Position numbers and translations under genes: made by a program. DNA of 52,106 nucleotides, from contig JALSLH010000050.1 in assembly GCA_026988435.1 (NCBI GenBank), positions 1 through 52,106 on the forward strand, written 5' to 3'. The number at the start of each line of letters is the position of its first letter. Positions within the stretch are counted from its first letter, which is position 1. Positions 35,792-45,257 of this stretch are shown in pieces. The stretch is from Methylophaga sp. (lineage in GTDB: Bacteria > Pseudomonadota > Gammaproteobacteria > Nitrosococcales > Methylophagaceae). The notes below the pieces were generated by a model, which worked only from the letters and a program-made list of their open reading frames with translations, searched no databases and was not told where the DNA came from.

Positions 35792-37297
35792 ATGAGTTTA
35801 GCAACAGTCTATAGCCGGGCAATTACGGGCATTGATGCCCAAGCTGTTACGGTTGAAGTTCATCTATCGAACGGTTTGCCTAGTTTAAATATTGTCGGCA
35901 TGGCAGAAACCGCCGTTAAAGAAAGCAAAGATCGGGTGCGATCGGCTTTAATTAACTCCCAATTTTCTTTTCCACAACAGCGCATCACCATTAATTTAGC
36001 GCCAGCTGATTTACCTAAAGAAGGTGGTCGTTTTGATTTGCCTATTGCATTAGGCATTTTAGCCGCATCGGGTCAAATACCATTAAATTCGTTGATGGAT
36101 AAAGAGTTTATTGGTGAACTCGGTTTAACAGGTGAATTACGTGCTGTGCGCGGTGTATTGCCAACGATTTTAGCAACACTAAAAGCAAAGCGAACCATGA
36201 TTTTGCCTCAAGGAAATAGTGCTGAAGCAGCACTGATTGAGAAAGCTGAATGCTTTGGTGCTGACAGCCTGTTAGCAGTATGTGCTCATTTACATGGTCA
36301 GCAACACTTAGATATCGCTCAACACTCTGGCCAAAGCGACATCGTTGACTACCCCGACATTGCTGATGTTCGAGGTCAAGCTCATGCACGACGAGCGATA
36401 GAAGTCGCTGCTGCTGGCGGGCATTCACTGCTTTTTAGTGGGCCACCGGGAACAGGTAAAACGATGTTAGCCAGTCGTTTGCCCAGTATTATGCCAGCAA
36501 TGACCGAACAAGAAGCCGTTGGCACCGCAACGGTTCATTCTATTTCAACCAGCGGGTTTAATGTTGAACGATGGCGACAGCGACCGTTCCGCTCGCCTCA
36601 TCACACAGCATCGGCAGTGGCAATGGTCGGCGGTGGCAGCCCACCGCAGCCGGGGGAGATCTCGTTGGCACACAATGGCATTTTATTTTTAGATGAATTA
36701 CCGGAATTTGATCGAAAAGTATTAGAAGTATTACGTGAACCGATAGAGTCAGGTAAGATCACTATTTCGCGAGCAGCACATCAAGCAGAGTTTCCGGCTC
36801 GATTTCAATTAGTGGCGGCGATGAACCCATGCCCATGTGGCTATTTGGGGCAAGCACGCTGTTATTGCACCGAAGATCAAGTGCGGCGATACAAAGCTAA
36901 AGTATCAGGGCCACTGATAGATCGGATTGATATGCTGGTGGAAGTGCCACCGGTGGCAAAAGCGATGTTACGTCCGGCAGAAGAAGGCGAGCAAGAAGAG
37001 AATAGTTTAACTGTTCAGAAACGTGTTGTGACGGCAAGAGCGCAACAAATGAAGCGTGCTGGTAAAGCAAATTATTTATTAGAGCATAAAGAATTACAGG
37101 AATATTGCCCGTTGAGTGAAAGTGATTATCAACTATTAGAGCAAGCCATTAACCGTTTAGGTTTATCGGCACGGGCTTATCACCGTATTTTAAAAGTGGC
37201 ACGAACTATTGCCGATTTAGCAGGTTCAGATCAGATTCAAACCTTACATTTAAGCGAGGCCATAGGCTATCGTCGTCTAGATACAATTTCAAATTAA
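35792..37297 (+). CDS. comM: YifB/ComM family Mg-chelatase-like AAA+ ATPase
   Basis: A 501-residue AAA+ protein. An N-terminal ChlI-like (Lon S16-related) domain (SRAITGIDAQAVTVEVHLS) precedes Walker A SGPPGTGKTML and Walker B LFLDELPEFDRKVLEVLREP, with a Cys-rich zinc-like loop MNPCPCGYLGQARCYC and a C-terminal helical domain. ComM is a branch-migration helicase that extends recombination tracts in natural transformation. The start has AAGGATGG upstream. Length is standard. Confidence 0.95.
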   Translation: MSLATVYSRAITGIDAQAVTVEVHLSNGLPSLNIVGMAETAVKESKDRVRSALINSQFSFPQQRITINLAPADLPKEGGRFDLPIALGILAASGQIPLNSLMDKEFIGELGLTGELRAVRGVLPTILATLKAKRTMILPQGNSAEAALIEKAECFGADSLLAVCAHLHGQQHLDIAQHSGQSDIVDYPDIADVRGQAHARRAIEVAAAGGHSLLFSGPPGTGKTMLASRLPSIMPAMTEQEAVGTATVHSISTSGFNVERWRQRPFRSPHHTASAVAMVGGGSPPQPGEISLAHNGILFLDELPEFDRKVLEVLREPIESGKITISRAAHQAEFPARFQLVAAMNPCPCGYLGQARCYCTEDQVRRYKAKVSGPLIDRIDMLVEVPPVAKAMLRPAEEGEQEENSLTVQKRVVTARAQQMKRAGKANYLLEHKELQEYCPLSESDYQLLEQAINRLGLSARAYHRILKVARTIADLAGSDQIQTLHLSEAIGYRRLDTISN

Positions 37298-37317
37298 CTT
37301 GTTCTAGACAAAAATTT

Positions 37318-37397
37318 CGTCATTCCGGTAGGTTTTTAGCCGGAATCTGTATTCTAATCATTAGATTCCCGCTAACCCTAACCGCATGCCAGAATCA
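37318..37397. repeat. Palindromic intergenic repeat (REP/MITE-like)
   Basis: The stretch starts CGTCATTCCGG and has arms ATTCCGG and CCGGAAT around a T-rich loop (about 37322-37347), followed by a degenerate second half with GATTCCCGC and GCCAGAATCAC. This pattern is common in dispersed intergenic repeats of gammaproteobacteria. Only one copy was seen here, so its repeat status is inferred; it may also end comM transcription. Confidence 0.5.
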
Positions 37398-37439
37398 CAG
37401 AGTTGTTAACTTGAACCATTTTTTACATCAGATTATTTA

Positions 37440-39452
37440 ATGAAAGACTTAAACCCCGAGCAGCGGGAAGCCGCTCGGCATATTGATGGACCATTATTAG
37501 TTATCGCCGGTGCGGGTAGTGGAAAAACACGCGTTATCACGCGTAAAATTGCCTACTTAATTGAGCAGTGCGGTATTGCCGCACGCAATATCGTAGCAGT
37601 CACCTTCACCAATAAAGCGGCACGAGAGATGAAAAGCCGTGTTGCTGAATTAATGGCCTCTCGAGGCACATCCGCTCGCGGTTTGATGGTGTCGACTTTT
37701 CATAACCTTGGTCTAACAATTCTTCGAAAAGAATATGCTCACCTCAATTATCGAGAGGGCTTTTCAATATTCGATGCCCACGATACGCTAGCGGTATTAC
37801 GTGACCTAATGGGTAAAGATTTCGCAGCCGATAGCGAACATGCGGAGCAATGTCAGTGGCAGATTTCTGAGTGGAAAAATAAACTGATCATGCCTACACA
37901 GGCAATGCAAATAGCAGAAGATGGCCAGCAAATAGCGGCGGCCAAAGTCTATAGCCGTTATGTCGAAGCATTGCAGGCCTATAATGCCGTTGATTTTGAT
38001 GATTTGATCTTAAAGCCAGTTTTATTATTTAGGGATAACCCAGAAGTATTAAAAAAATGGCAAGCTCGCGTTCATTACTTACTTGTGGATGAATATCAAG
38101 ATACCAATGGTTGCCAATATGAATTGGTGAAGCAGTTAGTCGGTATTCGTGAAGCTTTGACGGTGGTGGGCGATGATGACCAATCAGTTTATTCATGGCG
38201 TGGTGCGAATCCAGAAAACTTAAATTTACTACAGCAAGATTATCCTCGTTTAAAAGTGATTAAGTTAGAGCAAAATTACCGTTCAATGGGGCGAATATTA
38301 CGTGCAGCGAATCAGCTAATTAGTAATAACCCACATATCATTGAGAAAAAACTTTGGAGTGCCCGCGGTGAGGGCGATCCTATCCGTGTGATTGCCTGTC
38401 GTGATGATTTCCATGAATCAGAAAAAGTGGTTTCAGAGCTGTTATATCACAAGCTAAAACATAATGCCGATCATAAAGATTATGCGATTTTATATCGGAG
38501 TAATCATCTCTCTCGGCCTATAGAGCAGGTCTTGCGTGAGCATAATGTGCCTTATGTTTTAACAGGTGGCACCTCATTTTTCTCACGAGTAGAAGTCAAA
38601 GATATTATGGCGTATTTACGCTTATTGGCAAATCAAGATGATGATAATGCTTTTTTAAGAGTCATTAACACACCACGGCGAGGCATTGGAGCCAGTACCT
38701 TACAGAAAATAGGTAACTATGCGGCACAGCGCAAATGCAGCATGTTTGCCGCGTGTTTCGAGATTGGTTTGGCAGAGCAGTTATCAACCCAAGCCATGCA
38801 TCGCGTAGAGAAGTTTTCTAACTGGTTAGTGGATATTGCCGATCGTGCTGAGCGAAGTGATTTGCTAGAAACCATTAAGGACATGATAGAAGAAATTGAT
38901 TATCGCGCTTGGCTAGAAGAAGTCACCGGCGACCCTGATAAAGCCATTAGACGAATGGAAAATGTTGAAGAGCTACAGGTTTGGATCAAACGTATTGTAG
39001 ATAAAGACACCGAACAAAATAATATCGGTGATATAGCCGCCAGATTAACCTTAATGGATTTATTAGAACGCCAAGCTGAAGAAAACCAAGAAGATGCAGT
39101 AAGCTTAATGACATTGCACGCTGCTAAAGGCTTAGAGTTCCCCCATGTTTTTATTATCGGCATGGAAGAAGAAATTCTGCCACACCGCACTAGCATTGAA
39201 GAAGAAAATATCGAAGAAGAACGGCGCTTGGCTTATGTGGGTGTGACACGTGCCCAACGCAGTTTAGTGTTTACCCTTGCCAATACCCGTAAGCGTTACG
39301 GTGAAAAAGTAGACTGTGAAGAGAGTCGTTTTTTACGCGAACTACCGCCTGAAGATTTGATTTGGACTACAGAAAGAACAAAAGTCGATCCTGAAGAGCG
39401 AAAAGAGCGTGGTAAGGCGCATTTATCGAATATTCGAGGCTTATTAAAATAA
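37440..39452 (+). CDS. rep: ATP-dependent DNA helicase Rep
   Basis: A 670-residue SF1A 3'-5' helicase, the usual Rep length, which helps the replisome pass protein roadblocks. MKDLNPEQREAARHIDGPLL, Walker A VIAGAGSGKTRVITRK, VDEYQDTNGCQYELVK, VVGDDDQSVYSWRGANPENL, TLHAAKGLEFPHVFIIGMEE and RRLAYVGVTRAQRSLVF are all present. The distinction from UvrD rests on the opening sequence and the length (UvrD is about 720 and has a different C-terminus). Confidence 0.93.
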   Translation: MKDLNPEQREAARHIDGPLLVIAGAGSGKTRVITRKIAYLIEQCGIAARNIVAVTFTNKAAREMKSRVAELMASRGTSARGLMVSTFHNLGLTILRKEYAHLNYREGFSIFDAHDTLAVLRDLMGKDFAADSEHAEQCQWQISEWKNKLIMPTQAMQIAEDGQQIAAAKVYSRYVEALQAYNAVDFDDLILKPVLLFRDNPEVLKKWQARVHYLLVDEYQDTNGCQYELVKQLVGIREALTVVGDDDQSVYSWRGANPENLNLLQQDYPRLKVIKLEQNYRSMGRILRAANQLISNNPHIIEKKLWSARGEGDPIRVIACRDDFHESEKVVSELLYHKLKHNADHKDYAILYRSNHLSRPIEQVLREHNVPYVLTGGTSFFSRVEVKDIMAYLRLLANQDDDNAFLRVINTPRRGIGASTLQKIGNYAAQRKCSMFAACFEIGLAEQLSTQAMHRVEKFSNWLVDIADRAERSDLLETIKDMIEEIDYRAWLEEVTGDPDKAIRRMENVEELQVWIKRIVDKDTEQNNIGDIAARLTLMDLLERQAEENQEDAVSLMTLHAAKGLEFPHVFIIGMEEEILPHRTSIEEENIEEERRLAYVGVTRAQRSLVFTLANTRKRYGEKVDCEESRFLRELPPEDLIWTTERTKVDPEERKERGKAHLSNIRGLLK

Positions 39453-39534
39453 AGCCGTTGATAATAATTGTTTGGTGCTAAAATCAAACGAGTGCGGGAC
39501 AGCATCAATAAATTACAGCTTAGAGCGGCCCAAT

Positions 39535-40482
39535 ATGATAACAGAAGTAGAACAATTATTTGAACATATTAAAACTATTAGCTCGCCACCGAGTGAGGAA
39601 ATATTTGAGGAAATAGCCTCATCACGGAAGGAAATTACACCATTGTTGCTTGATGAAATTGCCCGGTTCTCTGAAGATCCTAGCGTTATTAACAAGCAGG
39701 GTGATGATTATATAAGGCATGTGGTTAGCTTGTTTATTGTAGCCTATTTTAGAAGTGAAGCGGCTTATCCCCTTATCATCAGGCTCATTTCTCATTCAGG
39801 TGAAAAAGTGATCACACTGACTGGAGAAGTTTTTACTGAAGCATTAGGGCGAATTTTAGCCTCAGTGTGTGATGGTGACTTGGCACCGATTAAATCAGTA
39901 ATAGAAAACCCTAATGTAAGCCCGTGGCTTCGATCATCTGCCCTAGATAGTTTGATGGTGTTGTGGAAAGAAAATATATTAAGTCGAGAAGAGATTGTTC
40001 ATTATTTAAGAGAATTAATGGAAGGTAAATTAGAAGCCAGCCCAAGCTATGTTTGGGATACGATTGCATTAATAGCCTATGATCTTCATCCCGGTGATCT
40101 TGAGGATTTATTACTGAAAGCGATAAAAGATAAACTTATTGCGCCCATGGTACTGAATAAAAAGTCACTTGCGCTTTGTGTGAAAGACAATGTAGCTGAC
40201 ACTATTAAAAATAAAGAAAACGTAGTGGATGGCTATATTAAAGAACCATTCAAAGAGCTAACATGGTGGTTATACCCAGATCAAAGAGAGTTAGACAAAG
40301 GCATTGATTACGCGGCGATGAATGTTCCTCTTGCCGATAAAAAGGTTATTCCGGGTGAACGGGGAGCACCGATGGGCTGGCGATCAGAGACGATTGTTCG
40401 TACAGGAAAAAAAACGGGCCGTAACGACCCTTGCTATTGTGGTAGTGGTCGCAAATATAAAAAATGTTGTGGTAGCCATTAA
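39535..40482 (+). CDS. DUF1186 protein with C-terminal SEC-C zinc motif
   Basis: A 315-residue mostly helical protein with HEAT-like character (DUF1186 type) and a C-terminal SEC-C motif, RNDPCYCGSGRKYKKCC, which binds zinc as in SecA's tail. The role is unknown; SEC-C proteins often bind ribosomes or partner proteins. I prefer ATG 39535 (MITEVEQLFEHIK) over one at 39472, because the extra 21 residues are not family-like. It follows rep by 82 bases on the same strand. Confidence 0.8.
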   Translation: MITEVEQLFEHIKTISSPPSEEIFEEIASSRKEITPLLLDEIARFSEDPSVINKQGDDYIRHVVSLFIVAYFRSEAAYPLIIRLISHSGEKVITLTGEVFTEALGRILASVCDGDLAPIKSVIENPNVSPWLRSSALDSLMVLWKENILSREEIVHYLRELMEGKLEASPSYVWDTIALIAYDLHPGDLEDLLLKAIKDKLIAPMVLNKKSLALCVKDNVADTIKNKENVVDGYIKEPFKELTWWLYPDQRELDKGIDYAAMNVPLADKKVIPGERGAPMGWRSETIVRTGKKTGRNDPCYCGSGRKYKKCCGSH

Positions 40483-40513
40483 ACGTGCATGAAACGCTTG
40501 CAGTCGACGATGG

Positions 40514-41047
40514 TTACCATGTTTTGTCTGGATTTTTGATATCCGGTGTAAGTTCTTGCTGAATTTGTTGCAATAGATCCTGAACATTTTCATGCATCGA
40601 TGATGGATCGCCCGCTATCTTACTCACCAACTCAATAGCTGAATTAGCTTGGGTATCTGAGAATGTAGCTTTACTTGGTTTTAGAAAGCTTTCCACATTG
40701 GTGAATTCTTTGCCATTGCCAAGTATGTGAGCACTTGAAATTAATAAACCAGCGGCATCTTTTTTGGATAAATTAAATTCAGTTTCGAATAAGTTAAGTA
40801 ATAAGCTTTTATCTTCCCGGCTCATATCGCCGTCGGCTTTGGCGGTGGCGACCATAAGAATGGCTGTTGCATCTAAGGGCGAGTCAATTTTGAATAAAGG
40901 ATTACCTTCATATTTTTGTCGCCATTTGCGACGACGATTCCATAAAAATGGGTTTAGGCCACCCAGATCAATACCTGCATCAGCTAGCCGGCTCATAAGA
41001 ACTAGAATCGTGACAATAGTGCCGAGTAGGGCAAGAACGATATGCAT
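40514..41047 (-). CDS. TerB-like protein with N-terminal membrane anchor
   Basis: A 177-residue protein. A single transmembrane helix (residues 2-18) is followed by a basic patch (WNRRRKWRQKY) and a TerB/DjlA-like helical domain, seen in ATAILMVATAKADGDMSRED, an acidic metal-binding-like helix turn characteristic of the family, then KSLLLNLFETEFNLS. TerB-like domains occur in tellurite and stress-response proteins; function here is unknown. It starts 16 bases after the EncFtn-type gene and is probably co-transcribed with it. Confidence 0.75.
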   Translation of the reverse strand: MHIVLALLGTIVTILVLMSRLADAGIDLGGLNPFLWNRRRKWRQKYEGNPLFKIDSPLDATAILMVATAKADGDMSREDKSLLLNLFETEFNLSKKDAAGLLISSAHILGNGKEFTNVESFLKPSKATFSDTQANSAIELVSKIAGDPSSMHENVQDLLQQIQQELTPDIKNPDKTW

Positions 41048-41063
41048 GGACTCTTCCTGAGTA

Positions 41064-41351
41064 TTATGTGTGGGCGATTGGTTTATCCGTAAACAGATAA
41101 TCTTTTAATTCTTTATCAAAAGAAGGGTCTTTACGGCGGATCCATTCAAGTACCATTGCGGCGTGTTCTTTTTCTTCATCGCGATTATGGGCGAGAATAG
41201 CTTTTAATTCATTATCTTTGCAGGCATCAACACGTTGGTTGTACCAATCTACAGCTTCTAATTCTTCCATCAGCGATGTGATGGCACGATGCATATCTCT
41301 AGTTTGGTCTGATAATTCGTTAATGGGTTCGTGATAACCTTCATTTGACAT
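41064..41351 (-). CDS. Encapsulated-ferritin (EncFtn) type iron oxidase, short form
   Basis: A 95-residue half-ferritin of the EncFtn family, which forms a decamer of dimers and oxidises Fe(II) at the dimer interface. MEELEAVDWYNQRVDAC and AILAHNRDEEKEHAAMVLEWIRR (here split at residues 28-44 and 51-72) match the family closely. The iron ligands equivalent to Glu32, Glu62 and His65 of Rhodospirillum rubrum EncFtn are Glu30, Glu60 and His63. It ends at FTDKPIAHT, without the C-terminal extension that targets EncFtn into encapsulin, and no encapsulin gene is adjacent. It may act free in the cytoplasm. The neighbour downstream is a TerB-like gene. Confidence 0.88.
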   Translation of the reverse strand: MSNEGYHEPINELSDQTRDMHRAITSLMEELEAVDWYNQRVDACKDNELKAILAHNRDEEKEHAAMVLEWIRRKDPSFDKELKDYLFTDKPIAHT

Positions 41352-41488
41352 GGTGGACTCTCCAATTTAAGTAACTTTACAGTAAATAATACACCAATAA
41401 TTTGTAAAAAAGTGAGTTAAAACCTAGTACCTATTGAGTCTAACTGTTAGAGTGGCGACCTTTCTATATATAATTTCGAGTTTTATCT

Positions 41489-42802
41489 ATGAGTTTTAGT
41501 TCTTTAGGTTTGTCTGAACCACTTCTTAAGGCAGTTGCTGAACAAGGTTATGACACACCATCTCCAATTCAAGCAGAAGCGATCCCTGCGGTACTGGAGG
41601 GTAAAGATGTCATGGCTGCCGCCCAAACGGGTACAGGTAAAACAGCTGGTTTTACACTACCAATATTAGAACTACTCTCGAATGGCCAACATGTAAAACC
41701 AAACCAAGCACGGGTATTAATCATAACGCCGACGCGCGAATTGGCGGCGCAGATTGGAGAAAGTGTGGCCACGTATGGTAAATATTTGCCTTTACGATCG
41801 ACGGTTGTATTTGGTGGCGTGAAGATTAATCCTCAGATGATGAAGTTACGACGAGGTGTTGATATTTTAGTCGCGACGCCAGGTCGATTATTAGATTTAT
41901 ATAACCAAAATGCAGTGCGCTTTAATCAGTTAGAAATATTGGTATTAGATGAAGCCGATCGCATGTTGGACATGGGCTTTATCAATGATATTAAGAAAAT
42001 TCTAGCGCTGCTACCGAAACAACGTCAAAACTTACTATTTTCAGCTACCTTTTCTGATGATATTCGTAGGCTTGCTAAAGGCTTGGTGAATAATCCTGTT
42101 GAAATTTCTGTTACGCCACGTAATACGACTGTTGAAGCGGTGGAACAATGGATTTGTCCGGTAGATAAAAAACAAAAGTCAGCTTTATTAATAGAGTTGA
42201 TTAATGATAATCAGTGGAATCAAGTATTAGTGTTTAGCCGAACCAAACACGGTGCCAATAAACTCACCACACAATTAGAAAAAGTGGGGCTAAGCGCCGC
42301 TGCGATACACGGTAATAAAAGCCAAGGTGCACGTACGCGAGCATTAGCTAATTTCAAAAGTGGCAAAATTCAAATTCTAGTGGCAACCGATATTGCTGCC
42401 CGCGGCCTAGATATTGATCAGTTGCCACATGTGGTGAACTTTGATTTACCCAATGTGCCTGAAGATTATGTGCATCGTATTGGGCGAACAGGCCGTGCTG
42501 GTGCAACAGGCCAAGCGGTATCATTAGTCAGTGCAGATGAATTTAAACAACTATCAGATATTGAACGTTTGATAGGGCAATTAATTGATCGAAAAGTGAT
42601 GGCAGGGTTTGAACCGGTCAATGCACTGCCTGAATCAAATCTAAGTAAACGTCCACCCCGTACAAAGAAGCCTAAGAAGCCAAGGGTCGGTCATCGAGAC
42701 GGGCAACGATCAAATGAAAAATCGGGTAGCCACCACGCAGGAAATCAAGCTAGAAATAGCAGAAGACGCTCAGCCGGAAATCAGAAGTCGGGTAATCGTT
42801 AA
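41489..42802 (+). CDS. rhlE: DEAD-box RNA helicase, RhlE type
   Basis: A 437-residue DEAD-box helicase acting on structured RNA, in ribosome assembly and RNA decay. Q-motif [20 protein letters not shown], Walker [43 protein letters not shown], and the C-terminal [13 protein letters not shown] motif are present. The last 55 residues are a basic, Asn/Arg/Lys-rich tail typical of RhlE. Its stop codon overlaps that of the convergent metY gene. Confidence 0.92.
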   Translation: MSFSSLGLSEPLLKAVAEQGYDTPSPIQAEAIPAVLEGKDVMAAAQTGTGKTAGFTLPILELLSNGQHVKPNQARVLIITPTRELAAQIGESVATYGKYLPLRSTVVFGGVKINPQMMKLRRGVDILVATPGRLLDLYNQNAVRFNQLEILVLDEADRMLDMGFINDIKKILALLPKQRQNLLFSATFSDDIRRLAKGLVNNPVEISVTPRNTTVEAVEQWICPVDKKQKSALLIELINDNQWNQVLVFSRTKHGANKLTTQLEKVGLSAAAIHGNKSQGARTRALANFKSGKIQILVATDIAARGLDIDQLPHVVNFDLPNVPEDYVHRIGRTGRAGATGQAVSLVSADEFKQLSDIERLIGQLIDRKVMAGFEPVNALPESNLSKRPPRTKKPKKPRVGHRDGQRSNEKSGSHHAGNQARNSRRRSAGNQKSGNR

Positions 42803-44073
42803 ATCACACTCTCAAGTGCTTGACTGACATCGGCAATAATATCATCTATATTTTCGATACCTACTGAGATTCGAACAAGATCACTGCTCACACCTGCGTT
42901 AGCTAACTCTTCATCATTTAATTGACGATGTGTTGTTGATGCAGGGTGACAGGCAAGTGATTTTGCATCACCAATATTTACCAAGCGAAGGATCATCTGT
43001 AACGCATCGATAAATTGGGCGCCTGCAATCGCACCACCCTTGATGCCAAAACTTAAAATACCCGATGCTTTACCGCCCGTTATTTTTTTACAAATAGCAT
43101 TAAAAGGGCTGTTAGCTAGTGCCGCATAATTGACCCAATCAATTTTGGGATGCTTTTCAAGATACGCCGCAAGTTTTTCAGCATTTTCACAATGCCTTTC
43201 CATTCTCAAACCTAAGGTCTCAAGGCCTTGCAGAATTTGGAATGCATTAAAAGGCGATAGTGCTGCACCGGTATTTCTAAGTGGCGAAACACGACAACGG
43301 CCAATATAGGCGGCTTCACCCAATGCTTCGGTATAAACCACGCCATGATAAGAAGGATCAGGTTCGTTCAGCATCGGAAAGCGTTTTTTATTAGCGACCC
43401 AATCAAATTTTCCAGAATCAATAATAACACCACCAATCGATGTACCATGGCCACCGATGTATTTAGTTAGTGAATGCACAACAATATCTGCACCCAACTC
43501 AAAAGGTCGACATAAATAAGGTGTCGCAACAGTATTATCGACAATAACGGGGATGCCATGACGATGGGCAATTTCAGCTAGTTTTTTAATATCAACAATA
43601 TTACCGGCAGGGTTACCAATAGATTCACAAAAAATAGCTTTAGTTTTAGCGTCTATTGCATCTTCGAAGCCTTTATAATCATCAAAAGAAACCATACGAA
43701 CATCGATGCCTTGATTGGGTAAGGCATGAGCAAATAAGTTGTAAGTACCGCCATAAAGCTGACTGACACTGACAATATTGTCACCCACGGTGCAGATTGC
43801 TTGAATCGCATAGGTGATAGCCGCCATACCTGATGCTACGCCTAGTGCTGCAAGCCCACCTTCCATTGCGGCAATACGTTGTTCTAAGACATCGGTTGTA
43901 GGGTTCATGATTCGGGTATAAATATTACCCGGTACTTTCAGATCAAATAAATCGGCACCATGCTGTGTATCATCAAAGGTGTAAGATGTTGTTTGGTAAA
44001 TAGGAACAGCAGCGGCTTTAGTTGTGCTTTCTGATTCGTAGCCGTGATGTAAAGCAAGTGATTCTAGTTTCAT
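42799..44073 (-). CDS. metY: O-acetylhomoserine sulfhydrylase MetY
   Basis: A 424-residue PLP enzyme of the Cys/Met metabolism family that makes homocysteine from O-acetylhomoserine and sulfide. The opening [40 protein letters not shown], and the PLP lysine in [11 protein letters not shown] (Lys204) are typical, as is the ending [14 protein letters not shown]. At 424 residues it is longer than MetB/MetC (about 390), which favours MetY. AGGAGC precedes the ATG. It is the last gene of a five-gene minus-strand run. Confidence 0.93.
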   Translation of the reverse strand: MKLESLALHHGYESESTTKAAAVPIYQTTSYTFDDTQHGADLFDLKVPGNIYTRIMNPTTDVLEQRIAAMEGGLAALGVASGMAAITYAIQAICTVGDNIVSVSQLYGGTYNLFAHALPNQGIDVRMVSFDDYKGFEDAIDAKTKAIFCESIGNPAGNIVDIKKLAEIAHRHGIPVIVDNTVATPYLCRPFELGADIVVHSLTKYIGGHGTSIGGVIIDSGKFDWVANKKRFPMLNEPDPSYHGVVYTEALGEAAYIGRCRVSPLRNTGAALSPFNAFQILQGLETLGLRMERHCENAEKLAAYLEKHPKIDWVNYAALANSPFNAICKKITGGKASGILSFGIKGGAIAGAQFIDALQMILRLVNIGDAKSLACHPASTTHRQLNDEELANAGVSSDLVRISVGIENIDDIIADVSQALESVI

Positions 44074-44088
44074 TGTACTGCTCCTAAA

Positions 44089-44577
44089 TTAGTTCCATTT
44101 AAAGTCAGATGTGGTTTGTTCTGGGCGATATTTAAGTTGAACGCCTTGTAAAAAATTACGCAAAATTTGATCTTTACAGACACGAAAATGTTTATGGTCG
44201 GCGCGTCGGAAAAAGGCACTTAATTCATGTTTACTAATACGTAAGTCAGCAAGTAACAAAATATCTAAAATTTCGTCATCTTTCAGATTTAATGCAATTT
44301 TCAATTTTCTGAAGATGATATTATTATTGAGCTTTTTTTCGGGTTTAGGCTGTTCGCCTTCACGTTTGCCACGGCGCTCATTAATTAAACCATTTAAGAA
44401 TGTAGCTAATTGTACATCAGTACAGTTTACATACTCTGGGACTTCTTCCTTTTTCATCCAGTTGCTGATTTGCTCACGTGTTACCGCAAGATCTGCTTGA
44501 GCAAAAATGGCTATTATTTTTGAATCGTTATAATCAAAAACGTAGCGGATTCGGCGAAGTACGTCGTTATTAGTCAA
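44089..44577 (-). CDS. DUF1456 protein, YehS-like
   Basis: A 162-residue protein with two tandem DUF1456 repeats: NNDVLRRIRYVFDYNDSKII (residues 2-21) and NNIIFRKLKIALNLKDDEIL (about 85-104), each followed by a helical half with QISNWMKKEE or ELSAFFRRAD. The family (E. coli YehS) has no known function. It lies 15 bases upstream of metY on the same strand. Confidence 0.85.
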   Translation of the reverse strand: MTNNDVLRRIRYVFDYNDSKIIAIFAQADLAVTREQISNWMKKEEVPEYVNCTDVQLATFLNGLINERRGKREGEQPKPEKKLNNNIIFRKLKIALNLKDDEILDILLLADLRISKHELSAFFRRADHKHFRVCKDQILRNFLQGVQLKYRPEQTTSDFKWN

Positions 44578-44586
44578 AAAAAATCC

Positions 44587-44874
44587 TTATAAAGGCCAAA
44601 GCTTAATGCCAAGCCACATAAAATAAAGTGATAAAACTAAGCATAATAACGTAATTAAACCATAAAGTGGTTGGAAGCCCGTTTTACGAAGTTGCGTGAA
44701 ACCAATATAAGCACCAATCGCATTCACAAAAAATGAAAATTCACTAACCACTAATAATGTTAGCAATGGCAAACTAGTTAAGCCATCATTAGCCGTCTGG
44801 CTACCTCTAAGCACAAGCAGTAATAGAAATGCTCCTAAGGCCAGTGCAATATAGGGAAAATCACGTGTTTTCAT
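44587..44874 (-). CDS. Small membrane protein, unknown
   Basis: A 95-residue protein with three hydrophobic helices (about 8-23, 35-55 and 70-92) and no recognised family. The ATG at 44874 shares a base with the TGA of the upstream VOC gene (TGATG); a TTG one codon earlier is a less likely start. The tight arrangement shows it is a real gene of the metY run. Confidence 0.6.
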   Translation of the reverse strand: MKTRDFPYIALALGAFLLLLVLRGSQTANDGLTSLPLLTLLVVSEFSFFVNAIGAYIGFTQLRKTGFQPLYGLITLLCLVLSLYFMWLGIKLWPL

Positions 44875-45230
44875 CAATCGTCCTCAGACCAAACGGCATA
44901 TTCATTGCCATTCGGATCACTAAAATGAAATCGACTTCCGCCAGGAAAAGAAAATATGGCTTGTATAATTAAGCCACCGGCATTTTCAATTTTAGACTGT
45001 GTTTTAGCAAGATCATTGCTATAAAAAACAGTGAGCGCACTGCCGCTTTCAGTTGAAGAGGATAAATCAGATTTATAGAACCCGCCTAAGATTCCAGCGT
45101 TTGAAAAAGCCACATAGTCGGGCCCATAATCAATAAATGACCAATCAAATACGGCACTGAAAAAGGCTTTAGCTTTTTCAAGATCTTTTGCTGGAAACTC
45201 TAAATAATCTATTTTCTCGTGCCGTGTCAT
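44874..45230 (-). CDS. VOC-family (glyoxalase/dioxygenase-fold) protein
   Basis: A 118-residue vicinal-oxygen-chelate protein. EKIDYLEFPAKDLEKAKAFF, AVFDWSFIDYGPDYVAF, a Ser-rich middle and the C-terminal FPGGSRFHFSDPNGNEYAVWSE give the paired beta-alpha-beta-beta-beta units of the family. The substrate is unknown; the family includes glyoxalases and small-molecule resistance proteins. AAGGGT precedes the ATG. It lies 27 bases after the sterol desaturase-like gene. Confidence 0.85.
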   Translation of the reverse strand: MTRHEKIDYLEFPAKDLEKAKAFFSAVFDWSFIDYGPDYVAFSNAGILGGFYKSDLSSSTESGSALTVFYSNDLAKTQSKIENAGGLIIQAIFSFPGGSRFHFSDPNGNEYAVWSEDD

Positions 45231-45257
45231 TATTGACCCTTTAAAAATGGTGAGTAA

